A DNA stretch of 64,000 bases, taken from DASSUW01 sp963844405. GTDB taxonomy: Bacteria; Actinomycetota; Thermoleophilia; Solirubrobacterales; Solirubrobacteraceae. Shown one piece after another: positions 33,589-48,588 of the stretch. The notes under the pieces were generated by a model that saw only the letters and a list, made by a program, of their open reading frames with translations, was not told the origin of the DNA and ran no database searches. The stretch is taken from positions 328,015 to 392,014 of the forward strand of contig CAWJNZ010000008.1 in the NCBI GenBank assembly GCA_963844405.1, written 5' to 3'. How positions within the stretch are numbered: the stretch's first letter is position 1; every line of letters begins with the position of its first letter. The position numbers and the translations under genes were made by a program.

Positions 33589-35058
33589 TTAGAGCGGGGC
33601 GACGACGAGGTGCCGGTTCGGCTCGGTGCCCTCGGAGTACGTCGGATCGGCTTGAGGTCGATCACCGAGATGTTGTTGTCGCTGAAACCCGCCAGGTAGG
33701 CGATCGTCGGATCGCGCGGAGAAAACCCGAGGGTGGCAGGGCCGCGGCCCACGTTGACCACCGCCGAGACCTCCATCAACTCGGGATCGAGGACGTAGAC
33801 CTGGCCGGATTCGAAACAGACCACATACAGCCGGGGGCCCCGGCCGGCGTCGTGGCGGTGAAGCTCGGTCGCGCCCGAACAAACCTCCATCACGTCCACC
33901 GTCCGATTGAGGGGCCGTCCCTGCGCATCGGGCGAGCGATCGATCGCGACCAGCGCAGGCGGATTGTCCCTGGAATAGTCGACACCCCTCGGATCGCGCC
34001 CATTTCGATAGAGCACGTAGGCGCGCGGATCGCCGGGGACCACCGCGAACCCTCGGATGTCCATGCCATTGGGAAAGAAGGCAGACGGAAAGAAGCTCGG
34101 CCCCGGCACCAGTTCCAGCGGGCGCGCGGCCGAGCCGCCACAGGGCTGATCGGCCCCCCGCAAAAACAGGGTCTGGACCTCCGCGGCCTGCGGACCCAGG
34201 TAGCGCCCCAGGGCGTAGAGCGGCCCGGCAGGATTGCCCGGCTCGCCGAGCACCAACGCGTTGACCGCCTGGCAGCGGAACGGATCCCGGATGGTGCACA
34301 TCTCCTGCGCGAACGCAGGCCAGGTCACGGAGACCAACGTCGGCTTGTCGGGCGCACACGCGTCGATGAGCGAGATGCCGTGGATGCCGTGGGTCGCGTA
34401 GAGAACGCCCAGGCGCTCGTCCAGCGCCAGGCTGTATGGCTCCTCGGGCAGGTTGAAGGTTCCCAGCGCGTCGGTGCCGGTTCTGACCTTGTGAGATTCG
34501 TCGCACAGCGGATTGGGCTCCTGCGTGCCGGCGGCCTGGCAGCGGAAACTGATCTCGGGACCGTCGAGCCGCGCGTCGATGTACGTGACCGAGGGTTCGG
34601 CCCGGACAGCGACGAACAGCCGTCGGTCCGATGATTCAGCGGCGCCGCTGACCACGATTCCGCTCCCGAAGCTGCCGACCCGGACGGTGGACGCCGTCGC
34701 GACGTAGCCGCGCTCGTCGCAGTTGAGCGTCACCGAATCGTAGAAGTCGGAGCAGCAGGAGCGGATGCCCCGAGGGGCCTCCGGGGCGGTATCCCGGCGA
34801 AGGACACGCTCCCCAGGGCCGCACCCGGTCCTCGGCCGCCTTGCGTGCGTCCAGGGCGACGACCGTCCCGGCGTTGTAGCGCAGGTCGGAGTTGGAGTTG
34901 ACGACGTAGAGCCAGTCGCCGCTCGGGTCGACGGCCAGCCCGCTGGGCAGGAACAAGGCATCGAGCGGAGGGGGAACGCCGCTCTCACCGAACGAGCACC
35001 CGGCGGCTACCGTGCACCCGAGCACAGCGACCGCCGAGGCTCTCGCCGAAAATTTCAT
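33589..35058 (-). CDS. Beta-propeller (YVTN-like) lipoprotein, two frameshifts
   Basis: Secreted lipoprotein of about 490 residues. The signal peptide MKFSARASAVAVLGCTVAAG ends in a lipobox cysteine (AAGC). Repeated blades of a seven-fold propeller follow, for example FLPSGLAVDPSGDWLYVVNS, LPEEPYSLALDERLGVLYAT, GRGPRLYVVCFESGQVYVLD and GRGPATLGFSPRDPTIAYLA then NNISVIDL. Several cysteine pairs probably form disulfides. Frame breaks lie at about 34830 and at about 33650 (one C missing), after which the chain ends PNRHLVVAPL. Function unknown; similar proteins in Myxococcota are surface or binding proteins. ATG 35058 gives the cleanest signal; the GTG just before it is an alternative. Confidence 0.8.
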
Positions 35059-35125
35059 CACCGGCCTGTTTTACCACTCCCGCCCGGTCCGGGGCGAGCC
35101 AGTCGGGCCCGAGCGCAGCGAGCGA

Positions 35126-38058
<2,933 letters not shown>

Positions 38059-38075
38059 GGCGAGCGGACTGTTTA

Positions 38076-39789
38076 CTATGGACGGCTCGCCCTGGAAAGC
38101 CGCGTGCGACACCAAGAGCGGGTGCCCGTCCCGCTCGCTCGGCCGGCTAGCTCGCGCAGCCGGGCGGCGATCGTGCCCTCGATGTCCTGGCCGCCATGAC
38201 CCGATCCTGGGCCATGGTGTCGCGGTCGCGAACCGTCACCGTGCCGTCCTCCAGGCTCTTGAAGTCGACCGTGACGCACCAGGGGGTGCCCACCTCGTCC
38301 TGGCGCCGGTAGAGCTTGCCGATGGCGCCCGGTGTCGTCATAAACGGCCCGGATCCCGGCCGACTGCAGCTCCGTCTTCAGACCCCGGGCCATCTCCACC
38401 AGTCGGGGCTCGTTCTTCTTGAGGGGGAACACCGCCACCTTGATGGGCGCGAGCCGGGGGTGCAGCCGCAACACCGTGCGGGTGTGCTCTTCTGCTACGC
38501 GCTCCGCCACCCCGCGGACCTTCTTCATCACCTCGATGCGGCTGGCGTCGGGGTCGTCGGCCAGCGCCAGCAGCCGGGGCAGGGTCTCGGGCAGTCCCTT
38601 GGCGATGGCCTCGCCCTCGGCGACCAGGCGCTCCTTGACGTCGACCGGTCAGGTTTCGCGCTTGGCGGTCGACTTGACGAAGCTCTCGACCAGCTCCTTG
38701 TAGCTTGGCCGTCTCCTCGGCCGGGGGCGCCTTGACCAGGGCGTCCTCGTAGGCGTCGCAAAGGAAGGCCAGGGTGGCCCGGTCGGCGCCCGCCGAGGGC
38801 TCGATGACGTAGGGGACGATGTGCTGCTTGGCCTCCTGATCGAAGTAGCGCAGCTCGCTCACCGAATCCGGGTTCTCCGGGCTGCGGCTGTGGGCCTTCA
38901 GGTCGAAGTCGGTGCGGTTGGCGATCCCTTCCAGCTCGGAAAATCCCATGGGGAAGCGGTACTCCAGGTCGACGCAGCGCTTGGCGTAGTGGGCCAGCTC
39001 CTCCCTGGTCTGCTCGCGCTGGCCATGAGGTTGTCCGCCCGCAGGCCGAGGTCGTGGTACCAGCGCGTCCGGGCGTCGATCCACATCTGGTGCGCGGCTT
39101 CGTCTTCGCCCGGCTTGACGAAATACTCGATCTCCATCTGCTCGAACTCGCGCGTCCGGAAGGTGAAGTTGCCGGGCGTCACCTCGTTGCGGAACGCCTT
39201 GCCGATCTGCGCGATCCCGAAGGGCAGCTTGCGCCGCATGGTATCGAGCACATTCTGGAAGTTGACGAAGATCCCCTGCGCGGTCTCCGGCCGGAGATAG
39301 ACCAGTCCGGTCTCGTCGCCGGTGTCGACCGGTCCCATGGTCGTCCGGAACATCAAGTTGAAGGGCCGGGCGGGTGTCGAGATCCTTGGAGCCGCACTTG
39401 GCACAGACCAGCTCCTTGGCCTCGATGGCCGCGTTGATCTCGGGCAGGCCGGCTGGTTCGCGGCCTTTCTGGGCCTTGAACAGGTGATCGGCCCGGGGGC
39501 GGCTCTTGCAGGCGCGGCAGTCGGACATCGGGTCGGAGAAGGTCGCCTCGTGACCGGAGTACTTCCAGACCAGCCGGTTCATGAGGATGGCGGCATCCAG
39601 CCCTTCCATGTCCTCGCGCTCGTGCACCACCTTGCGCCACCACGCCCGCTTGACGTTGTTCTTGAGCTCCACGCCCAGAGGTCCGTAATCCCAGGTGCTC
39701 GCCAGACCGCCGTAGACGGACGATGACGGGAAGACGAATCCTCTGCGTTTGGCCAGGCTGACGATGAGCTCGAGGGAAGCGGCAGGCAT
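38076..39789 (-). CDS. glyS: Glycyl-tRNA synthetase, single-chain type, frameshifted
   Basis: Charges tRNA-Gly; this is the homodimeric class II form, not the alpha2-beta2 form of most proteobacteria. It reads LAKRRGFVFPSSSVYGGLAS, GPLGVELKNNVKRAWWRKVV, a zinc-type insert with CRACKSRP and CAKCGSKDLDTRP, motif 2 in KAFRNEVTPGNFTFRTREFE, and AGADRATLAFLCDAYEDALV (motif 3). The anticodon-binding domain has LAPIKVAVFPLKKNEPRLVE, AIRAVYDDTGAIGKLYRRQDEV in two frames and TPWCVTVDFKSLEDGTVTVR. At least five frame breaks. About 570 codons. It starts at ATG 39789, 43 bases after recO. Confidence 0.88.
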
Positions 39790-39832
39790 GGAACCCGTCA
39801 CTTTATCAGATCAGGCTCCGCCGCTCCGGCTG

Positions 39833-40597
39833 TCAGCTACGCTGCGGACGGCGCTGGAGCTTGGCCAGGAACTCCAGGGATTTGAGGGGTCCCGGCACGT
39901 GGAAGGCGACCAGCTCCTGCATGGCGGTGCGACAGGCGGCGTTCAGGTCCCGATCGAGCGGGGCGCCGTCGGCGTCTTCGAGCGGGCCGGCCGCCAGCCG
40001 GTGCAGGGCGCGCCGGGCGGCCGGAAACAGGAGGGCGCCCCGCTGCGCGCAGGCGCCGCACACGACCCCACCCCGTTCGGGATCGAAGCGCACCACCTCC
40101 TCGCCCAGGTCCTGGCGGCGGCAGGCCACGCAGGCCGCCAGGCTCGGGCCCAGACCCAGCCGGACGAAGAGCCCGAGCTCGAAGGCGCGCGCCCGCTCGG
40201 CGCTGGTGCCCCGGGTCTCCAGCAAGCTCAGGAAGCGGTCCAGCCAGTCGAAGACCTCGGGCTCGGGCTGCCGGACCGGGCACAGGCGGTCGCAGAGCTC
40301 GGTGGCGTATCCGGCGTGGGCCGTCCGGCCCAGGTCGAGGCCCAGCCCTGCCCGCCCGTCCAGTACCTCGAAGCTCTCGAGCGACAGCAGATCGGCGTGC
40401 GGCGGCTCCCGGAGGGTGGCCTCCCCCCGTGCGCCCAGCCCCAGCCCGCCCCCGAAGCGGCGGGTGCTCTTGCGGGCCCCCCGGGCCATCGCCGACAGGC
40501 GCCCGGTGTCCCGCCCGAGCAGCGTCACCACCCGGTCGGATTCGCCATACGCGACCGAGCGCAGGAGGATGGCCGACGTGACGAGGGGCGCGCCCAC
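39833..40597 (-). CDS. recO: DNA repair protein RecO
   Basis: Recombination mediator that loads RecA with RecF/RecR. 254 residues in one clean frame: an OB-fold start LVTSAILLRSVAYGESDRVV then TLLGRDTGRLSAMARGARKS, a helical middle, and a four-cysteine zinc finger CVACRRQDLG...VVCGACAQRG at about residues 150-180. The end LKSLEFLAKLQRRPQ is typical. ATG 40597. It lies 27 bases after the RodZ-like gene in the TPR-HTH-recO-glyS-ppdK transcript. Confidence 0.92.
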   Translation of the reverse strand: MGAPLVTSAILLRSVAYGESDRVVTLLGRDTGRLSAMARGARKSTRRFGGGLGLGARGEATLREPPHADLLSLESFEVLDGRAGLGLDLGRTAHAGYATELCDRLCPVRQPEPEVFDWLDRFLSLLETRGTSAERARAFELGLFVRLGLGPSLAACVACRRQDLGEEVVRFDPERGGVVCGACAQRGALLFPAARRALHRLAAGPLEDADGAPLDRDLNAACRTAMQELVAFHVPGPLKSLEFLAKLQRRPQRS

Positions 40598-40624
40598 CGG
40601 CCGGACGTTAGCATCCGGGCTCGA

Positions 40625-41020
40625 TCACGCCCGCCACAAGGCGATCACGGCGGCCGAGATGGCGAGCACCATCGCCAAGACGGCCACCACCCGGCGCCGC
40701 CGGCCGGCGGTGGCCGGACCACCGGCCATCGACCCCGACGCCGCCTCGGCCTTGGCCCGCGCCGCCGCCACCACCCGGTCGTACCGCTCGAGCGGCTCGC
40801 CCTCCGGCGTTCGCACCGCCCGGGCATAGCAACGGATGAAGCCCCGGACGTAGGTCTCGGGGGGCAGCCGTTCCAGCCGCTCGGACTCCAGGGCCTCCAG
40901 GGTTTGCTCGGGAATCCGTGTGCGCCGGCTCAGCTCGCCTAGCGTGAGGCCCGACCGCTCGCGGAGCTGCCGCAGGTGGGGGCCGAAGTCGGTGGAGGTG
41001 CTGTCGGCTTCAGTGCTCAT
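40625..41020 (-). CDS. RodZ-like HTH membrane protein
   Basis: A 131-residue protein with an N-terminal HTH_25 domain (FGPHLRQLRERSGLTLGELS, RTRIPEQTLEALESERLERL, PPETYVRGFIRCYARAV) as in RodZ, a linker, then one membrane helix near the C-terminus (RVVAVLAMVLAISAAVIALW). It lacks the periplasmic domain of full RodZ. Role probably in cell shape or envelope-linked regulation. 9 bases separate it from the TPR gene upstream. Reads without a break. Confidence 0.8.
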   Translation of the reverse strand: MSTEADSTSTDFGPHLRQLRERSGLTLGELSRRTRIPEQTLEALESERLERLPPETYVRGFIRCYARAVRTPEGEPLERYDRVVAAARAKAEAASGSMAGGPATAGRRRRVVAVLAMVLAISAAVIALWRA

Positions 41021-41029
41021 ACGACCGCC

Positions 41030-41871
41030 TCAGCGCAGAAGCTCGGAGTAACGCCGGCACTCCCCGGCGACACAGGAACGCGGCGCCAGGTCCGTGCAGC
41101 GCCGGAACAACACGCGGGCCCGCTCGCGGTTTCGATGCCGCTGGTGCACGAGCCCGCCCAGGAGGTAGGCCTCCTGGATGGGGCAACGCGCGTCCTCCAC
41201 GACAGCGTCCACGTTTTCGGCGGCTTGCGCCATGTCGCCCCGCTCGAAATAGACCTTTGCCAGGCGGTACCGGCCCACACAGAAGCGTGGAGCACGGGAT
41301 ACCGCCTCATGCAGCTCCTTCCAGGCCCGCTGGGTCTGTTTCATCTGCAGGTAAGCCCACCCCAGGTTGGCGCGGGCGAACTCGGGCTCTGCGTAGGTCG
41401 AGTCCTTGAGCGCCTCGTTGGCGGCGGTCACAGCTCCGTTCCAATCCTGCAGATGCAAGGCCGCCACCGACAGGTTGTTCCACGCGTTGGCGAACTCGGG
41501 CCGCAGCGCCACGGCGCGCCGGAACTGCTGTTCCGCTTCCCGGAACCTGCGGGCGGCGTCCTCGCGCACCAGCTCGCCGTCCTTGCCGAGCAGGCAATCG
41601 GCCGCTTCGGCCTGCGAGACACGTAGTCCGCGCCCTGGTTGAGCGCGATGATCCCAAGCATGTTGTATGCCTCGGCGTTCTCCGGGTCGGCTTCGAGCGC
41701 CTTGCGCAGCTCCTCGACGGCAGCCTCTACGCGACGTGCGCGGAAGTACTCCACGCCGAGCTGATAGCGGACCAGCGACTGGTCGGGATCTCGTTTCGGA
41801 CGCGACGCGCATGCCAGCCAGCTGAGCGATCCAGCGGCCAGCCAGAGGCAGACCGCCCCCCCTACCCCCAT
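41030..41871 (-). CDS. TPR lipoprotein (PilF-like), one frameshift
   Basis: About 280 residues. A hydrophobic start (GGAVCLWLAAGSLSWLAC) ends in a lipobox cysteine, then five or so tetratricopeptide repeats: YQLGVEYFRARRVEAAVEEL, PENAEAYNMLGIIALNQGAD, RPEFANAWNNLSVAALHLQD, PEFARANLGWAYLQMKQTQR and FCVGRYRLAKVYFERGDMAQ. The family includes PilF pilotins for type IV pili. One break near 41632. The last part has cysteines (DARCPIQ, SCVAGECRRY). First gene of the operon toward ppdK. Confidence 0.8.
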
Positions 41872-42522
41872 TCGACAACGCCGGTAAATGCTCGTCCCCC
41901 TTACGGTTTTCCGAATGATTTCGTTCGGTTATCTAGCGAGATCAGCTTAACAGCTTCGGGAGCTGCCTGTCAATCGCCGAGCCCAACGCTTTCCAGGACT
42001 TATTCCATCAGTTGAGCTTGGGCCTGGCGGCGGCCCCGGAGATTGGCCGCCGCTTCCGGGCCGCTGGTCGTCGGGAATCTGGCTCGGGCCAGGTGCCCGG
42101 TCCGGACCACCGTCGTGCCAGCTCTGTCGCCGCCTGTCTGGTCTACCCAACTCATCCTGGCCACCCGGCCACCCTGGTCCTGGCCGCCATCTTGGCCGTC
42201 TGGGTTGGCCGGTCTGGGCCACCCGGTTGCTCGGGCCGCGGGTCTTGCCGGTCCGGCCGGGTTGGCTCAACTGGCCGGCGGATCGGCTCCGCAACGCTTG
42301 CCGGACCGGGCGTCGAGGGGCGTGACGCCCGGGGGTGACGGCACCGCTCCTGCACAGGCCGGGCGCGCTCGGGCGGCTGCCACTGTGGCGAATGGCCCCG
42401 GTCGCGGCTCGCGGCCCGTCACAGGTCCGTGCCGCTCCGTCTTTTTCTCGCACCCGGCGCGCGGATACCAGCGCGGCAGGGGATTCGCTTCGCGATTTCT
42501 CCCCTATACTTCTCTCAGGGTC
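41872..42522. other. 650-base gene-free region rich in GGCC
   Basis: No gene on either strand that I can support. The left edge is AT-richer (about 41880-41960) and should hold the promoter of the TPR-to-ppdK operon. From about 42020 to 42300 the sequence is full of GGCC, TGGCC and CCGG motifs in irregular repetition. A possible -10, TATACT, lies at 42505-42510 for the next plus-strand gene. Confidence 0.5.
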
Positions 42523-43365
42523 GTGAGCCACCTCATCGCCTATCTCGGAAACGAGCCAGATCGCCTCGAGTGCGCGCTGGTGCCGGCGCGGGCCGCGCTC
42601 TATTCGCAAACGCCCTCGCAGCCAAACGGGTGGGGCCTCGGCTTCATCCAGGGCGGCGAGGTGTTGCTGCAGAAGCGGCCTCGCTCGGAGAGCAGCGAGG
42701 TCGACTTCTTCAACCTCGCCCGCGATCTGCACGCCAACGCGCTCATCGCCCGCGGCGGGCTCGACGAAGATGCCCGCGTGTCGGCAGACAACGCCGACCC
42801 CTTCCGTTTCCGCTGGTGGCTGTTCGGCTCGGTCGGTACCTCGGAGGGATTCGCGCAGGTGCGGGAACGGCTGCTCGCCAGCGTGCCGGACTTCCTCCGC
42901 CGCAACATCCGGGGCAGGTCGGCCAGCGAGCACATCTTTCATCTGTTCCTGGCCTTCCTCCACGATGCCGGGTTGCTCGAGACGCTGGCGACCGATCCGG
43001 TCCCTGTGGGCCGGGCCCTGCGCGAGAGCATCGCCTTCGTCGATCGCTTGCTCGCTTCGGTGGGCGCGCCGTCGCTGCGGATGGCCCTGGTGGCCACCAA
43101 CGGCCGTTGCCTGGTGGCCCGCTCCAACGGCTGCCCGGTTCAGTTCCTGCCCATCTCCGGGATCATGGACTGCACGGTCTGCCGGCACCGCAACGCCGCC
43201 CACAGCGACGACGACCGGCGCATCTCCCACGAGGCCCTGCGCGCGGTCGTGGTCGAAGCCGACAGCGCCGCGCCCCTGCGTCCCGGCTGGGCCCTGGTCC
43301 CCGCCCGGGGCGGGCTGCTCGTAGGCGCCGATCAGGTTCCGCGCCTCGAAGACTCGACTCCCTAG
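42523..43365 (+). CDS. Class II glutamine-amidotransferase-fold protein lacking Cys2
   Basis: A 280-residue protein of the YafJ/EgtC-like Ntn-hydrolase family. It begins SHLIAYLGNEPDRLECALVP, has the QPNGWGLGFIQGGEVLLQKR segment, DFFNLARDLHANALIARGG in place of the substrate arginine-bearing region, NADPFRFRWWLFGSVGTSE and RMALVATNGRCLVARSNGCP. True members start MC with the catalytic cysteine; here residue 2 is serine and no cysteine is near the N-terminus, so glutaminase activity is unlikely unless Ser acts as nucleophile. GTG 42523 is 12 bases after a TATACT box, so the mRNA may be leaderless. Clean reading. Confidence 0.75.
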   Translation: MSHLIAYLGNEPDRLECALVPARAALYSQTPSQPNGWGLGFIQGGEVLLQKRPRSESSEVDFFNLARDLHANALIARGGLDEDARVSADNADPFRFRWWLFGSVGTSEGFAQVRERLLASVPDFLRRNIRGRSASEHIFHLFLAFLHDAGLLETLATDPVPVGRALRESIAFVDRLLASVGAPSLRMALVATNGRCLVARSNGCPVQFLPISGIMDCTVCRHRNAAHSDDDRRISHEALRAVVVEADSAAPLRPGWALVPARGGLLVGADQVPRLEDSTP

Positions 43366-43376
43366 GGAGTCCGCCG

Positions 43377-44726
43377 CTACTCGGCCCCGGTCAGGACGTG
43401 CCAGCGCTCCTTGCGCCGGAAATACGAGGAACAGCGTCTGGATGATCGAGGCCACCGGGACCGCGAACAGCGCCCCCACGAGGCCGTAGCTGTGCTCGCC
43501 CGCGATCAGCGCGAACACCACCACCACCGGGTGGATCTTGGCCGCGTCGCCCATGATCTTGGGGTTGAGGAAGTTGGCCTCGACAAGATGGATGAAGGCG
43601 ATCCATGCGGTCACCTTGAGGCCACGGGGCGAGGTCGAAGCGCCCTGACGAGACCAGCGCGATCGCCACGATCGGAATCGACGAGAGGATCGAGCCGAAG
43701 ATGGGGATCAGGCTCATGACCGCGGCGATCCCCGCCAGCAGCAGCGGGTACTTCACGTCGAAGATCAGCAGGCCGATGTAGGTGAGCACGCCGTTGATGA
43801 GGCAGATCAGCAGCTGCCCGCGGATCGACGCCCGACAGGCCGCGGTCGATGCCGCGGGCCAGGTGGTCGTAGTCCGCCCGGTAGGCCGCTGGCACCAGCG
43901 ATCGGATGAACCCGCGGATGCGCTGCAGATCGATGAGGATGAAGGCCGCCACCATCAACACCAGGATCAGGCGGGCGATGCCGGTGAGCACCCCGGTGAC
44001 GAACTTCTGCCCGTACTCGAGCGCCCGCCGGCTCTGCGACTCGGTGGTCTTGACCCGGTCGGAGATCCACTCCTTGAGCGAGCGCTCCCAGCGGCCTTCG
44101 CCCTGGACCACCGGCTCTTCCAGGCGGGGCCGGGAGATGACGTAGCCGCTCCCGTCGCGGCCCGGCCGGACCTCCAGGTTCAGATCGTCGAGGTCGACGC
44201 GAAACCGGCCGTCGCCGAGCGGCTCGAGCACCAGCCCGTTGCTCGGCGGTGCCGGGGGGCCGGCTGGGGCGGCCCCTGGGCCGGCTGCACGCCCGCCCCG
44301 AAGCGGTCGTCGATCCAGGAGCCCACCCGGGGCAGCACCTCGCCGTTGAGCTTCTGGAACAGCTCGGGCGCTTCCCGGAAGACGCGGGCGATGTCGCCCG
44401 ACAGCTTGGGCAGGAAGTACCCGACGAAGAGGCCCAGGCCGAGCAGGATGTTGATGTAGAGGAAGATGACCGCCAGACCGCGGGGCAACGGGCGGCCGGC
44501 CACGCGCAGCCGCGCCATCCGGTCGACCAGCGGCGCCAGGATGTAGGCCACCAGGATCGCAAAGACGAAGGGGAGCGCGACGTCCCGGAAGACGTAGACG
44601 ACGAAGATGCAGAAGAGGGCGAAGCCCCAGAGCTTGGCGAAGCGCCTGAACCAGCCGAACAGGCGCACGCTTCGAGTCGGGGGCCGCGATCTCGTCCAGA
44701 CCCTCGGCGAGGCCTCCCTCCCCCAT
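43377..44726 (-). CDS. AI-2E family permease, frameshifted
   Basis: Membrane permease of the same family as 19108-20331. Pieces in order: LWGFALFCIFVVYVFRDVAL, YILAPLVDRMARLRVAGRPL, INILLGLGLFVGYFLPKLSG, a cytoplasmic or periplasmic insert with a Pro/Gly-rich stretch, ARLILVLMVAAFILIDLQRI, GVLTYIGLLIFDVKYPLL, GIAAVMSLIPIFGSILSSIP and AKIHPVVVVFALIAGEHSYG. Four or so frame breaks. It ends YFRRKERWHVLTGAE. The ATG at 44726 is a likely start; it overlaps or abuts the end of rpsA. No zinc ribbon at its end, unlike the left-segment paralogue. Substrate unknown. Confidence 0.8.
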
Positions 44727-44734
44727 GCTATCCG

Positions 44735-46520
<1,786 letters not shown>

Positions 46521-46811
46521 GAAGGATCCTTTGGCGCGTGCAAACCGGCGGCAATGAATGCCCCGGGCGGTCGCGACCGGGCTCGCCACGGGCCGGTCTC
46601 GACGGTGGGGTTTGGAATTCGTGGCTTCCGACCACCGGAAGCACGAAAGGCGGGAAAAGCTAACGCCCCGGACGGCCCGTGTCAATGTCAACCCGGCGTC
46701 CGGTTTTCGCGGATTTGGAGTGCCACCCGAGGCCAGATATTGTCGCCAGTGCTTGGCGAGTCCTCCGGCATGCTCCGTCATCCTGCTCGCCCACGGTCCC
46801 CACATCGACCT

Positions 46812-47534
46812 TTACCCCCCGCGCGTGCGCACAACCGCCTCCATGAGGTCGACGACCTCCTCGGCGGATAGGGCGGTGGTGTCGATCTCGACGGCGTCTT
46901 CGGCCTTGCGCAGCGGGGAGACGGCCCGGGTGCGATCCCGCTCGTCCCGCAGCTCCATCTCGCGGAGCACCTCGGCCGGGTCCACCGTGCCGGCCGGCGG
47001 CCCGGAGCTCCCGGGTCCGGCGGTCGGCGCGCACCTGGACCGGCGCGGTCAGGAAGAACTTGGCCGGGGCCGAGGGGAACACCACGGTGCCCGTGTCCCG
47101 GCCTTCGGCCACGATGCGGCCGCGGGCGCCGATTGCCCGCTGCAGCTCGAGCAGGGCCCCTCTCACCTCGGGGAAGGCCGAAACCCGCGAGGCCCCCTCC
47201 AGATCTCGGGGGCCCGGATGCCGCTGGTCACGTCTTGCTGGCCCACGATGACCCGGGATGAGGCGCCGCTGCCCTCGAAGCGCAAATCCAGCGCCGTTGC
47301 CAGCGCCGCCAGCCCGGGCGCGTCGGACCAGTCGATCCCGCGCTGTCGCGCGCAGAGGGCGACTGCCCGGTAGAGGGCTCCGGTATCGAGAAAGCTGAAG
47401 GAAAGGCGGGCGGCGAGTTGCCGGGCGGTGGTCGACTTGCCGGCCCCCGCCGGCCCGTCTATCGCCACCACGAAGCCAGTGAAGGCCTGGCCCTCGACCG
47501 TGGCTGGGGGCGTATCACCGGGTTTCGAGCTCAT
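46812..47534 (-). CDS. cmk: Cytidylate kinase, two frameshifts
   Basis: Phosphorylates CMP and dCMP. The P-loop is VVAIDGPAGAGKSTTARQLA, followed by SFLDTGALYRAVALCARQRG, the inserted CMP domain GSGASSRVIVGQQDVTSGIR and AIGARGRIVAEGRDTGTVVF, PSAPAKFFLTAPVQVRADRR; the end reads DTTALSAEEVVDLMEAVVR. Breaks near 47200 and 47005. About 240 codons. Divergent from the parvulin-like gene (59-base gap), upstream of rpsA. Confidence 0.9.
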
Positions 47535-47593
47535 GCGCGGCCCACGGTATCACGGGCCTCTCGCCCCACGAGGGCCTCTGATAAAATGGATCC

Positions 47594-48517
47594 GTGGACG
47601 GGAGATGGCTCGTGGTGGTGTCGCTGGCGGGGATGTCCTGTGGTTCCCACACCCATGCCCCGCCGACGGGCCCCGCGGGGACATGGTTGGCCGACACCGT
47701 CAGCGACCTCGGCCCGGTGGTGGCGCGCGTCGCGGGCAACCCGATCTTCGCCGAGGAGGTCCGGGCCCAGGCCGAACGGAGCGGTAAGCCCCCGCGCGAA
47801 GCCCTCGCGGAGGTGGTCAACTTCCACCTGCTGGCCGAACGGGCGCGCGAGCGCGGGCTGGCCGGCGACGTCGGCAGGGCGGAGGTGCCCCGGGGGCTGC
47901 TCGTGCAGCGGTTCGTCGAGCGGGAGTTCGAGCCTTCGGTCGAGGAGAGCGACATCACGGATCAGGAGCTGCGCGCCGTCTACGACCGGTTCAAGACCCG
48001 GTTCGTACATCCGCGGATCGTGCGGGTGGCGCTGCTGAGCGTGTACCCCGAGCGGGGCCTGCCCAGAGACGTCGGCTACGCCAATGCCCGCACCACCGCG
48101 CAGGAGCTCTCCGATCGGCTCTCGCGGCTGCCCGACAGGAGCGACGAGGCCCTGGCCAAGCTCCAGCAGGAACCGACCTTTTCTTCGCGCAACATCGGCT
48201 TTTCCCGGGTCTGGCAAGGACCGGACGAGGCCTTCGGGCCTCTGCGGGCGGCGCAGGGGGCCGCCATCGCGCGTCTGCGCAAGCCGGGCGACACGACGCC
48301 CTTGCTCGAGGACAAGGGCGCCTATCACATCGCTCGATACATCGAGGAGACGGCGGCCAAGAATGTCGCGTTCGAGCAGGCGCGCGAGGAGGTCCGGCGC
48401 GAATATTACCCGCGCTGGCGGCGGGAGAAGTTCGAGCGGTTCGCCCGGAATCTAGTCGATGGGCACCAGATCGAACGCTACTTCGAACGGGTGCTGGGGG
48501 AGGCGCCGGCGCGCTGA
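47594..48517 (+). CDS. Parvulin-like peptidyl-prolyl isomerase lipoprotein
   Basis: A 307-residue putative periplasmic chaperone. A short signal with lipobox (VVVSLAGMSC) is followed by a SurA-like helical part (ARVAGNPIFAEEVRAQAERS and VEESDITDQELRAVYDRFKT) and a parvulin-like domain (VRVALLSVYPERGLPRDVGY to LLEDKGAYHIARYIEETAAK). Catalytic parvulin residues are only partly conserved, so isomerase activity is not certain. GTG 47594 is used. Clean reading, divergent from cmk. Its 3' end comes 71 bases before the ferredoxin stop on the other strand. Confidence 0.75.
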   Translation: MDGRWLVVVSLAGMSCGSHTHAPPTGPAGTWLADTVSDLGPVVARVAGNPIFAEEVRAQAERSGKPPREALAEVVNFHLLAERARERGLAGDVGRAEVPRGLLVQRFVEREFEPSVEESDITDQELRAVYDRFKTRFVHPRIVRVALLSVYPERGLPRDVGYANARTTAQELSDRLSRLPDRSDEALAKLQQEPTFSSRNIGFSRVWQGPDEAFGPLRAAQGAAIARLRKPGDTTPLLEDKGAYHIARYIEETAAKNVAFEQAREEVRREYYPRWRREKFERFARNLVDGHQIERYFERVLGEAPAR

Positions 48518-48588
48518 GCGCTCGGTCCAGCCAGCGTCCTCGGCCCGGGCTCTGGCCGACGCTTGAGCCCGACGTTCGAGCCAGATGG

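Noticed and set aside
33000..34988. One open frame of 662 codons joining the beta-propeller lipoprotein to the LAGLIDADG-type protein
   Set aside because: A missing base near 33650 removes the lipoprotein's own stop; the linking stretch is not protein-like, and the LAGLIDADG gene has its own ATG and coupled operon.
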